The notes under the pieces: model-generated
The model's input: only the letters and a program-made list of their open reading frames with translations
Database searches by the model: none
What the model was told of the DNA's origin: nothing
Position numbers and translations under genes: made by a program
NCBI GenBank assembly: GCA_949130485.1
Contig: OX422183.1
Coordinates: 5,298,636 to 5,362,635, forward strand
Direction of reading: 5' to 3'
DNA: 64,000 bases
Source of the DNA: Agelas oroides
Lineage: Eukaryota; Porifera; Demospongiae; Agelasida; Agelasidae
Shown here: piece by piece, positions 46,476-64,000 of the stretch
How the letters are laid out: every line of letters begins with the position of its first letter
How positions within the stretch are numbered: position 1 is the first letter of the stretch

Positions 46476-46846
46476 GGCCATACCAAATTGATTTTATGTT
46501 TCACGGATTTCTTAAGTCAGAAACATGACCCGGTAGGCAGGCAAAAAAATAAAAATAAAAATGACCAAACTTCTCATTAGATACCACTCAGCCACACAAA
46601 ACTGCTTGCCATCTTCCATTCTTGCCACGTGGTGAGTACTTAGCCTCGTTTCCAGGCCTTCGCGCGTTCGTCACTTGCAGTACGATAATTCTTACTGCTA
46701 GCGACGAACGCGCAAAGGCTGGGAACGAGGCTAGTGAGTACTGGATTACGTGTACATATTAATTGCATTTTTACATTTTTTTTTCAATTTTCAAAAAAAA
46801 AAGACCCGGCCGGATCCGTGAAACATAAAATGAATTTGGTATGGCC
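46476..46846. mobile_element. MITE (GGCCATACCAAATT ends) containing a nested MITE
   Basis: GGCCATACCAAATTGATTTT and AAATGAATTTGGTATGGCC, with ATGTTTCACGGAT / ATCCGTGAAACAT further in. The flanks share TTA/TTAG. Nested inside is the 46641-46733 element. Confidence 0.75.
46641..46733. mobile_element. Nested short MITE with exact 9-bp target duplication
   Basis: TAGCCTCGTTTCCAGGCCTT to GCTGGGAACGAGGCTA, 93 bp, flanked by GTGAGTACT at 46632-46640 and 46734-46742. The arms contain GCGCGTTCGTC / GACGAACGCGC. Confidence 0.9.
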
Positions 46847-47178
46847 TTAGTGAAATAGGTCTGGTAAACTGCCTATTCCTCAAGACTAGTGATGCCCCCC
46901 CAAATCATTTTAACCATCAACTTCAATATTTGAGCCTAAGGCTGGCATAAACACTTTGTACGGCTTTTCTTCGGAAGGAGAAATGTTTCCGGTCGGCTCC
47001 TATAAATGGGGGTTCTGATGGCACATACAAAGTGGCTGCTGCTATTATCCAGTTCACTGGTGGCAGCAAAAGTACCTCGGTACTAACCATGCAGAGTTAG
47101 AGTTAGCCTAAAGATCCAGCCTGAGAATTGAACTGTGTCTATGGATAAATACCATCTATCCTCTGCTCCAATGCCAGA

Positions 47179-47251
47179 GCTCCAGTGGCTCAGCTGGTAA
47201 TAGCATCTGACCGGAATTCAGAGGATCCAGGTTCGAATCCTGGCTGGATCT
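47179..47251 (+). tRNA. tRNA-like sequence, probably a SINE head or pseudogene
   Basis: A 73-base cloverleaf can be drawn. The acceptor GCTCCAG pairs with CTGGATC with one mismatch. TGGCTCAGCTGG is a good A box, TCTGA-CCGGAAT-TCAGA the anticodon arm, and CCAGGTTCGAATCCTGG a perfect T arm and B box. The anticodon loop has C instead of the invariant U33, and the anticodon would read GGA without the long variable arm expected of serine tRNA. It shares 3' flank TCTCRATGTCTTTTT with 40568-40638. I therefore favour a tRNA-derived retroposon over a working tRNA gene. Confidence 0.5.
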
Positions 47252-47482
47252 CAATGTCTTTTTTTCCCCCAAACTTTTGCCCCCTTGTGACAATTTTCTA
47301 TGAACCCCTGTGCAGGGTCACCTTTCACAGTTAAATCCCTTCCAGATTGATACGGTATTTTCACAAAAGGTAGAGGCACACTACAAATGCATGCATGATG
47401 GCAGAGAATTTACAGCTAAGGCAGGATGTTCTAAAACAGGGAGATTCACACATTTTAGACTAGGCATTTTTGGCAGTTTAAA

Positions 47483-47582
47483 TCCGAACTGCACCACATA
47501 AGGAGTTAAATTCGAACTGCACCACATAAGGAGTTAAATTTGAACTGCACCACATAAGGAGTTAAATTTGAACTGCACCAGG
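47483..47582 (+). repeat. 28-bp tandem repeat
   Basis: Between three and four copies of GAACTGCACCACATAAGGAG+TTAAATTT, nearly identical. Confidence 0.9.
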
Positions 47583-48431
47583 ACCAGTTACATCAAAATC
47601 ACATGTTGTGTTGCACAAGAATCAACCAGCAAACATTGAGTTGGAGGAAGTGTGGGACTACTTCAGCGAACTCCCTCTCTCTCATGGAACAACTGATAAT
47701 GAACAATATTAAGCAGGATATCAGATGAGTCTGCAGTAGTTGGAGGGTGGGCTATACAAACAAAAAAGCCCACTGGCTTAGACAGCTGAAAAAAGTACAT
47801 AGAACTATAAAGGCAAAGGTAGCAACTTCTGGTAATGTCAAAGTTTATCTCAAGCTTATATTATATAAATATCACCATAGTACAAAATGGAAAATACCAC
47901 GAGTTTGTTGCCGTCTGTATTGTTATGAGTGTGCAGCACGAGTAACAATGCCAACGGCAACAAATGAGTGATATTTTTTCCAGTATAGCTTGGTACTATG
48001 GTGATAATGATTTTATCATATGAACCTTCAATTTCATTGCACATTCAGACGCAGCGCACGTGACTTGTAGTACTGATACGGATTCTTGTGTGACTTGCAG
48101 TAAAAATACGGGCTTTTTATAAACTGCACGCAGCTGCAAGGATTCCCACTGACTCCCAAACATTCGTGTGAGTTAGACATATGTTTATCTCCCAGCTTAT
48201 ACAACCACCACACAGTTGAGACACAGACCAGTGTCCTGTCCAGTCCAGTGTCAATAATTCTTTCTCTACTAGTAACTGTGACTGTATGCTGGCAAAATAG
48301 TAGATAGTGCAACAAAGTGTAGTAGTATTAATAACAACGGGTGTCTGCTCAACAATGCATAGGTGCAACCTTCTACATGCATGAACAATAAGCCCCACAT
48401 CTCCCTGAAAACATGCGCTAGCCTGAATGGA

Positions 48432-49340
48432 TTATCCTTCCCTCCCTTCCCTTCTGCCCACTCCCTCACCAATGGCAAAATTCTTCTCAGACCCCGGTGA
48501 TAGCGTATCTTCTAACCGCAGTAGTTCTTCCTTGGAAACTTTGAACAACAGGAAGGAGGACAATGCCTCCAAGGGACAAGGCACGTCACAGGCGAGGAGA
48601 ATTGGAGGGTTTCGAAGCACTGAATCATCAGAATAAACCACCTTCAAAAATGTCAAGATGAGTGGATTGAAGTAGTTGCTGTCATACCCAACAAAAATAA
48701 CTGTCCGCTTTCGGAAAATTTCCCTGAGGGTGTTATAACCTGTCGGATTTGATTCAGAGAGGTAGTTGACGTAATTGACTCCATCCAGTTGAACAGTTGA
48801 TGGTTTTGAGAACACACCATGCAGGTGAAGAAAACCAGCAACTTCTCCGTCAACCCACTTCTGGAACATTTCTTCCTCTCCCATAAGAACAGGATTCGTC
48901 CCAGCTGCTGAGTCCAAGCAAGTGTCATATTGGGTGCAAGCTAGCAAAGCACCATTGCCCTGCAAGTTGAGAAGATGCTGCAGAGTCGCATTTGGCTGAG
49001 ATTCAGAGGTAGCAGTGACGTGCTCTGCAAACGTTTTCTTCATCCAATCTGCGTAGCAACCGCACTCTTTCAAAATCTCCGTCACTTTGTGCGCCGCAAG
49101 CGTAGGATCGAGGTTGTATGCGTCTCTAAGCAACCGTTGCTGCCCTTTCTTCTCTTCCTCGCTTGCATCCGGCGGCAGAGCCTCCACAGCAGCCCGCATT
49201 CCAGCTTCCACGGTCGCGCGGTAGCTGTAAGGAAAGCCATTTCCATTGCTTGAACTCCCGGTCGTATTCTCTGTCGCTATTGCAACTTGCGGCCCTACAA
49301 CCAGGAGGCACGCCGGAGGATAAATCTCCAATAATGTCAT
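48432..49340 (-). CDS. FAM118-like SIR2-fold protein
   Basis: A 302-residue intronless frame, ATG at 49340, TAA at 48432-48434. The fold signatures of the SIR2-like FAM118 family are in order: a nucleotide-loop segment LLVVGPQVAIA (residues 13-22, where FAM118A/B have a GTGVS-type loop), a helical region with LLRDAYNLDPTLAAHKVTEI (70-89), GALLACTQYDTCLD (130-143, equivalent to the TxxYD segment), GFLHLHG (169-175, the HxHG that supplies the catalytic-type histidine), and a final strand TVIFVGYDSN (213-222). FAM118 proteins are cytosolic or nuclear animal relatives of bacterial SIR2 NADases. Whether this copy hydrolyses NAD is uncertain because the first glycine loop is altered. The C-terminal GRREGREG comes from a purine-rich run. 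A frame upstream in a different phase was not needed for the domain. The lack of introns contrasts with the other genes here. Confidence 0.8.
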   Translation of the reverse strand: MTLLEIYPPACLLVVGPQVAIATENTTGSSSNGNGFPYSYRATVEAGMRAAVEALPPDASEEEKKGQQRLLRDAYNLDPTLAAHKVTEILKECGCYADWMKKTFAEHVTATSESQPNATLQHLLNLQGNGALLACTQYDTCLDSAAGTNPVLMGEEEMFQKWVDGEVAGFLHLHGVFSKPSTVQLDGVNYVNYLSESNPTGYNTLREIFRKRTVIFVGYDSNYFNPLILTFLKVVYSDDSVLRNPPILLACDVPCPLEALSSFLLFKVSKEELLRLEDTLSPGSEKNFAIGEGVGRREGREG

Positions 49341-51600
49341 TGACAGATTGATCGGAAATTAACTGCCGTTGTAACAATTGGATGCCGTCAGGAATATAGC
49401 AATATACAAACGCACCGTATTCGCAACTTGTCTGGACGCGACGGATAATTTTGTGCCAGGGGCCGCGTACATGTCCCTTCTTGCACGCTTTCTCTGTTAC
49501 AGTACGACTCGTTTCGGTTTAGCGAGATCTCGTCCGCGAATGATCACTGAAATAACACATTCCATCCAAATTTTAATTGCATACCTCGGAGTAATAAATT
49601 TAATTGGCTGTCATGCACTTCCTCAATCAAAGCTACATAGAGTACTAAATGACACGTCCAAGAATGCGTGTGTGGAGAGTCTGTAGATGCGTGGCCAAGC
49701 TACAAGAGAATACTAAATGACACGTCCAAGAATACTTGTGTGAAGAGTTTGCAGATGTGTGGTCCACCTGTCCAGTGCATGATACCTGCAGACACAAAAC
49801 CACAAAATTATGACATCACAGCATAGTTGTTAGAACCACAAAATTATGACATCACAGCACAGTTGTTGCACAGTGCATGCATATGTAGTGATTCAAAGAG
49901 TGAATACTGCATATAGCTGGGAATTTTGCCAGGAATAAATTTTTGGCAATTTCGCCAGTCTTTCAAATAGCAAAAATGATTGCACTTACAGGTACACTGT
50001 TTTCTTAACTTAATGGTTATACTTTGCCTGTGTTTACCTCCAGCTACAACTGTGCTATAGACACAAGACAAAAAAGAAGCATGTAGATACAAAAGGCCTA
50101 TTGGAAAAAATATCAGCACATTTCCTTCTAGAGGTATGGTAATTCCGAGTGCAATAAGTGCACTATTTGTTGCATATTAGTTTCTCATTCACTGCCCACA
50201 TGCTTTTCAGGACCTGCCCATTAGGATGTCAATCCCATGCCTTTTATGTGTGAATGTTGCTTTATACATGTAGCTATTCAGCGTACTTTTAGTGGATTGT
50301 CAGCTGGCTCCTGCATAAATGGAAGCTTGAAATGTCGGCAAAAGTCTCCTGATTTCAAGTTGGTCGAGGGAACTTTCTTCCATTTATACTTGCAAAACAG
50401 CTAAAAGACGCCCGTTTTTCAGAAACATTGGAGCCCTCAGATGCTACATTTCAAGCTTCTTTCACAGGGGGTGTACCCTCATGAGTCTAGGAGCAGAACT
50501 TTGGGGGATCAACGATTAATGTTGCAATGGTAGTGGCCACCTGCTCACATGAACTTGAGAGAAACTCCCTTATAAGAAACTACTATGCAGCAAATAGTGG
50601 CCTTATGACATCACAGCATGGTGGTTGTACTCGAGGGGCTGATCACATTTGCATGAGATTTCTAGATATGTGATACACGAAAAAACAAATTGGAAGTCTA
50701 CTGATAAAATGTAAAAAAACAAACTCAAATGTTTAGGATTTCAGATGTCAGATTTTGATTAAGGTATCACGATTGTGATGTGTTTAATGTCACAGGTTGC
50801 TAAGCAAATGATGTCAAACATGGTTGTTGCCAGGGGTGATGCGAATTATAATTGGGTGACACAAATGGTTCAAGTATATATCAAACGTTAAGTCACATGA
50901 CTCAAGCTCTTAAGCTTGAAGTTTACAGCAATGCAGAGACTTACAAGACCATCATCAAGTTGAATTAAGAAGCTAATGGTATGAGTCACATTTTAATTAT
51001 ATTCACGTGCCACTTGAGGTGGGTGTGGCTTCCTCGGGGGGAGGGGCCTGGGGACGAGGCAAGTATTGATGCTGCCCTGAAAATGCTCCAGCCTCCAGCA
51101 CTTGAACAGAGCTTACAAAAAAGGGACTCAATATTGTTCATTGGGCACTGGCCCCTGTGTGTCTGCCCTAATGTCACACACACAACCAGGACATCCCCTC
51201 TGTAAATGCATATTGCAGGGGATTAAAAACTGGTGGTGGTGAAGGCCTAGGAACAGGGCTATTAAATACCCATGTACTGAAATCACAACGATACAAAATT
51301 ATCCAAAGACAACATAAGGTGCTGCAGATAAACAAGGTAATGTTATTGAGTCCCTCAGGTTATGTCTACAAAATCATTCGGGTAATTATTTTTAATGCAA
51401 TTATCTAGCAATATTACCCTTGTACATGTAATTATACACTTGGCAATATGTATATGTGGGCGGTTCAAGTAAACTTCAAACTTCATGTCACATGACTCAA
51501 GTTTTATTAAAATTGAGGTTTACAGTAATGGAAAGACTCACAGGGTATTAAAGTTGCTTTTCTTCATCTACAAATGTGCAGGTATATTACTAACTAGTAT

Positions 51601-51861
51601 CAAGAGCGCATAAGAACGGGCGGCTAGAGTAAGAGCGTGTAACTCCAATAGAAGCCCGTAGTCCGGGCAAAATTATTGAACCGTACTAAAAATAGAACAT
51701 CCGGTCACGTGTGCGCTTAGCAACAATGCATAAGGGCTCATGTCAACGCAGCGTGTGCAGTGCGTGTTACTATTTTTAGTACTGGCGGTAAATTCCGCCC
51801 GGTTTCGAATTTTACGTAGTTACATGCTCTTACTCTAGCCGCCCGTTCTTATGCGCTCTTG
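51601..51861. mobile_element. MITE, CAAGAGCGCATAAGAACGGG family (best-preserved copy)
   Basis: CAAGAGCGCATAAGAACGGG to CCCGTTCTTATGCGCTCTTG, 261 bp. Inner inverted blocks are GAACCGTACTAAAAATAG and CTATTTTTAGTACTGGCGG. CTAGTAT flanks both ends, a probable 7-bp target duplication. Confidence 0.88.
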
Positions 51862-51894
51862 CTAGTATATATACCAGTCAGATGATTCATCATC

Positions 51895-52317
51895 TTGGGG
51901 CGAGCCTGAGCAAGCAGCAAACTGCTGGTTTACGAATTTGGTCTGTCACTGTGTACGGTCACATGAGCGTATAAGCCAAACTTGATGATGCATAATAGAT
52001 AAGTCCTCACCAGAGGCAGCTATCGGTATCACAGACGCGTGAATTGCAGCCATTTCTCCAGCCAGGACAGCTACTGTAGCTACACATGCATGGACTATTA
52101 ACCTTTACACTGAAACCATGAGCTGGATTTCTGGTGTTTATGAGTACCGTTCATGCATGGCCCTTACCTGATACCGTCACATGATGACCGTCCATATTAA
52201 ATTTAAATGTGCTTATTTAACTTTACGGTACATGGCCGCAAGCAAGCATAGATAGATACACACACACGTGCGCAATGCAGTCTCGCTAGTGTGAGGCTCG
52301 CTCAGGCTCGCCCCAAT
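51895..52317. mobile_element. MITE, GGGGCGAGCCTGAGCGAGC family
   Basis: TTGGGGCGAGCCTGAGCAAG to CGCTCAGGCTCGCCCCAA, 423 bp. The CTAGCGAGACTGCATTGC-like right part is shared with all other copies. Confidence 0.75.
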
Positions 52318-54893
52318 TACCCAGTGGGTGTTAGCCACACCCACCTTAATTAGCATGTGATTTATTAATAATTTTACTTGAACCACGCAAATAAATACAA
52401 GTGCAACAACACTCTAAAGCAGACACCATTGGGACCACTGCTGCATGTCCGAAATATGAAGACATCTGTAAATCAGTAGGCGTAGCAATGTGTACTCGGG
52501 CTGTTGAGCATACACCCTCCAGACCTCTCCTTTGCTGTACAATGGCAAGAGAGGCTAGTACTATGCATATGCTAATATAATGGGGTACTGGGATTCCCCC
52601 CCCCCCCCCCACCCCCCCACCAAGAAATTTGAAAATTATGATGTCATAATTACCTGAACAGCTACAATAGGGAGCACAATTACAGACTTGATGTATTATA
52701 GCTGAATCTGATGTTTCTTGTCCTTAAATATGAGAATTTCATTAAAATGTAGCAATTTTGTGAACGGGCTCTGATATTTCGAATGGTCCTGAACTGGACC
52801 TGGGAACAAGGCTATGATACACACATGCACTCTTTGCACGCATCTACATTCCCCACCCCCTCCCCCCAAGGAAAAAATCCTGGGAGGTGTGGCAACAACA
52901 GCCCGAGTACGCATTGCTACGCTTACCAGAAGTATACTGGGAGTCCCTGATTTACAGATGTCTTCATACTCCGGACATGCAGCAGTGCATGTAAATCATG
53001 GAGTTATTCGTATAGCTGTATAGAGGCTAGTGTTTGGGAACGTTTGTCATAGATAATAGTGAAGTCCACAACTCAGGGGAGTCTGGAACAAGGGGTCTAC
53101 TGTATTCTATTTCTGAACTGAAACAACGAGAGTTGAGGAGGAAAGTGCAGTGGAATCAACTTGCTCAGGGAAGTAAATTACGTTTTATACCAGGACAGAT
53201 CATGGCTAACTTGCAAATTTTTGGGTGCCAAGGTTTATACTACTAGTTGCTAATTATATAATTAACACCTACAATTACTGATTGCATGTCAATTGGCCAC
53301 TTTTCTTATGTCCAGACCCTACTTTTTGACAAGGCTGCAGGGTGCACATGAAAAATTTGGTCGAGACTAGACGCAATCCCACAAGTGAGTGGGAGGAGCA
53401 TTTTTAGTGTAAGTTAGTATCAGTCCACTAGTTCCACTAGTTATTATAGGCTCTTCCATACTGCAAGCGACGGAAAGCTGGGCGGGGCCTGGGAACGAGG
53501 CTAGGCAGCCCCTCAGTAGTGGAAATTTATCTGGCAGACATTTATTTCAGTCCCATTTGAATAACGAACTTCCTCAGCAGCAGCTTGACTCTGTATAATG
53601 AGGCTTTAAACAGTCCAACTGTTAGTCTCGGAACCAGAACCTTGCATGCGGAGGAGGAAGAGGGTCTGGTTCCAAGACTAACAGTTGAACCCTCCTCCTC
53701 TGCGTGCGAGGGTCTGGTTCCGAGACTATTCAACTGTATGCAAACAATGCCCAATAACCTCCAACCTCTACCTCCCTCATAAGATCATCAGCCATGGTTC
53801 ATACCATGCAGAAAAACGGGGGAAGAGCCTGGGTACGAGGCTAGTTGGGTTTAATGACTGAAATAGTACGTGACCACTATTACCCACAGCACTAGCCTCT
53901 AGTTAACTTTGTACAACAGAAACACACCTGCATGCTCAACAGCCCAAGTGCACGTTGCCATGCCTACTGTAAATAATACCGTATTGTCCCCTGCAAATGC
54001 CCATCCACCAATTTTGACAGTTTTGTGGTTTGGCAAGGTTCTCCGTGTAACTGCCCACCATGAGAAATTGCACAGCAACTGTAAGACTGTTTCACAGTTT
54101 GTATGCATTGTCGCTGAGCTAATGTACATAGTGTTCCTGGCTTACAGCAAGAATTTCATGTACTGAAAGTGACAAATGCTGCGAAGGCTTATAGGAACAA
54201 AGTTACGGGTCGGTCAGTTTTCTAGCTTCCTTCACTGCTGGACTGCTCTCATTTGGCTGGAAACAAAGCATGGGCAAAGTGATGGTGTGGGTAACTTTGG
54301 ATGAGAGGTGGGTGCTCTAGCAAGGGGATAGTTGAACCATTCAAGCAGTTCCTCTGTGTAACTGGCCATCCCCAATATTTGAGTTGCGAGTGCCCATGGG
54401 CGCTTGCCCGGGATAATATGGTACCAGACACTTTTGATGGTGTTTGCCCTAGGAAGGTTTCCACTGTATGTCTCCAAAGTGGAGGAGGCACTAGACAACA
54501 GTCACATGACACTTTAGCTTACAAGCAGTGGGTTTTCAGTTTGTGGTCAATATAATTCACAAAGGTGGAAGAGCAACTCAAAACCTGGAAACACTTACAT
54601 GCACCATGTAGATGACATCAACATACAGAAACACAGCTACATGTTCAGTAGGCCAAGTGACACCTGCGTTGCCATGCCTACTATCAGAAGCCTCTGAAAT
54701 ACAGACACTTTCACACAGCAGGTCTGATGGTGTTTCCTCAAGGAAGGTTTCACTATATAGTCCCAAAACTCACCCCTTGTACTAAGCTATGGTGTCATGT
54801 GACTATTGTACAGTCTCATTCCCATACCTTCTCCGTGAATTGTTCTTCGGTTTGTGTTACACAATGATGAAGAGTGATGAAAAACGTGCACAT

Positions 54894-55139
54894 AGAGCAC
54901 ATAAGAATGGGCGGATTGAGTAAGAGCGTGTAACTCCAATAGAAGCCCATAGTCTGGTCACAGTTATTGAACCGTACTAAAATAGAACACCCGGTCACAT
55001 GCTTAGCAATAACGGCTTATTATGTCTAGTCTACACGCAGCTGTGCAGTACATGTTACTGTTTTTAGTACTGGCGGTAATTTTCCGACCTGTTTCAAATT
55101 TTACAGAGTTACACGCTCCTACTCAAGCCACCCCTTCTT
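54894..55139. mobile_element. MITE, CAAGAGCGCATAAGAACGGG family
   Basis: AGAGCACATAAGAATGGGCG at the left; degenerate ACGCTCCTACTCAAGCCACC at the right. Older copy, no clear target duplication. Confidence 0.65.
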
Positions 55140-55335
55140 GATACATCAATAGAAACGCAGCTACATGCTGGATAGCCCAAATGAATGTTGCCATGCCTAC
55201 CGGAAATGATACCACAAGCCCTGAAATGCAGACACTTCCACACAGCGGGCCAGACGGTGTTTCCTGCAAGAGAGCTTTCACTCCCTGTACACTGTGTCAT
55301 CAGTCTAGAGGTCTTCTTTTGCTCTTTGGTTTATA

Positions 55336-55572
55336 CAAGAGTGCATAAGAACAGGCGGCTAGAGGAAGAGTGTGTAACTCCAATAGAAGCCCCTAGTCCG
55401 GTCAAAATTATTGAACTGTACTTAAAATGGAACACCCGGCACGTGCTTCAACATGTCTATGCACAGCTGTGCATATGTTACTATTTTTAGTACTGGCGGT
55501 AAATTCTGACCGGTTTGGAATTTTACGTAGTTACACGCTCTTCCTCTAGCCGCCCATTCTTATGTGCTCTTG
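55336..55572. mobile_element. MITE, CAAGAGCGCATAAGAACGGG family
   Basis: CAAGAGTGCATAAGAACAGG to GCCCATTCTTATGTGCTCTTG, flanked by TTTATA on both sides. It interrupts an older TAGCCTCGTTCC-type element whose halves (CTCTTTGGTT and ACACGGAAGAGGAAGAGC) lie on either side. Confidence 0.75.
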
Positions 55573-55639
55573 TTTATAATACACGGAAGAGGAAGAGCAG
55601 CGAAAAGCCTGGGAACACTTGCACGTAATCATGTGAATG

Positions 55640-55855
55640 ATAAACTTTCTGTGGCTTCTCAGTTAGCTCCTGCATAAATGAAGAGGAAGGTTGGTTGTTA
55701 CCAACTTGAGCTCGGGAAATAACTTGCCGACATTTCGACTGAATGCTCCAGTTGTCATCTTTCGCCCTGATGACGACTGGAGAATTCAGTCGAAACATCA
55801 GCAAGTTACTTTCCGAGCTCAAGTTGGTAACAGATAACCTTCCTCTTGTGAATGA
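55640..55855. mobile_element. Foldback element with CTGATGA..GAAAC motif
   Basis: Arms of about 85 bp: GAGGAAGGTTGGTTGTTACC..ATTTCGACTGAATGCTCCAG at the left; CTGGAGAATTCAGTCGAAAC..GGTAACAGATAACCTTCCTC at the right, around CATCTTTCGCCCTGATGA. Single half copies are at about 27510, 31900, 42110 and 50330. Confidence 0.8.
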
Positions 55856-56310
55856 TGTCAGGCGGATATGAAGTGGACACAGCTGCCAACAATGTGCTAG
55901 ACTTGGGTGCTCCAACACTAGTCAGACCTTGGGACGTTCATGCAATCAAGAGTTCTCAGCCAAGAGCTCTCAGCTTGATTGTTAAGAAATTCACTCTCAG
56001 GTTTAGTGTGCACAAATTTGTCACTTGGCAACACTCCTCCTATGCCCATCTTGCATCCACCAGACATCATTCACGTGATACACGCAAGTGGTTTCAGGCC
56101 TTCCCTATTTTTTACTTCAAATTTGTAAAAAATTTTTAGTGCTCTTCCGCTTCTACATTCTATTGTGAATACTGAAAGTGAAAGTGAGGGCTGGGAATTG
56201 ACGTCACTTTGATCTCCCTTAGAGAGGTTCTACTTCCACAACTTGCTCCTTAGTCACATGACTCCCTCATGACTTTTTTCTCTTGTCATGTGACCATTAT
56301 CTGTACGCAC

Positions 56311-64000
<7,690 letters not shown>

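Larger units (their letters stand above)
49341..56310. other. Gene-poor, MITE-dense stretch
   Basis: I find no coding exon here. It should contain the last C-terminal exon and 3' end of the CSN2 gene (minus strand), but I could not recognise it. Contents include four listed MITEs (51601-51861, 51895-52317, 54894-55139, 55336-55572), many isolated TAGCCTCGTTCCCAGGC ends, a poly-C run at about 52599 and a foldback at 55640-55855. Confidence 0.5.

Noticed and set aside
47179..47251. A functional tRNA gene
   Set aside because: C33 in the anticodon loop, a mismatch in the acceptor stem and a tail shared with another copy favour a retroposon.
55600..56280. Search for the last CSN2 exon
   Set aside because: No sequence on the minus strand could be read as the expected C-terminal segment with an acceptor in the right phase, so none is reported.

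Overview
This is nuclear DNA of an animal, almost certainly an invertebrate. Genes are split by GT-AG introns of a few hundred to a few thousand bases. The recognisable proteins are conserved metazoan ones. Most of the remaining sequence is short inverted-repeat transposons (MITEs), minisatellites and microsatellites. I cannot fix the phylum from the sequence. A sponge or other early-branching animal is plausible but unproven.

Four protein-coding loci can be supported. (1) 7525-20490 (+): a 14-exon WD40 gene, the orthologue of DCAF8 (WDR42A), a substrate receptor of CUL4-DDB1 ubiquitin ligases. (2) 24583-26981 (-): an ETS-domain transcription factor with a long Ser/Pro/Gln-rich region before a C-terminal ETS domain. 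Two further 5' exons (29011-29346 and 33133-33229) are phase-compatible, and the first of these would add an unrecognised folded-looking N-terminal region. (3) 48432-49340 (-): an intronless SIR2-fold protein of the FAM118 type. (4) 56311-64000 (-): six exons of COP9 signalosome subunit 2 (CSN2/COPS2). This gene runs off the right edge and its last C-terminal exon was not found. DCAF8 and CSN2 both act on cullin-RING ligases, but adjacency in an animal genome is probably chance.

Mobile DNA dominates the rest. At least six MITE families recur: TAGCCTCGTTCCCAGGC (several copies with exact 9-bp target duplications), CAAGAGCGCATAAGAACGGG, GGGGCGAGCCTGAGC, CCGTATAGCGGGAAATTTTC (TA flanks), a pogo/Tigger-like family (TA flanks) and hAT-like elements (8-bp duplication). 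Many are nested in one another. A decayed DUF3504/Crypton-type recombinase lies at 44135-44422, and two tRNA-like modules (40568-40638, 47179-47251) look like SINE heads.

The most unusual general feature is how minisatellites arise here. The 23 x 62-bp array at 59401-60826 and the 11-bp array at 37075-37495 both appear to be amplified interior pieces of one MITE family. Other arrays begin at, or include, 5' splice sites of DCAF8 and CSN2.
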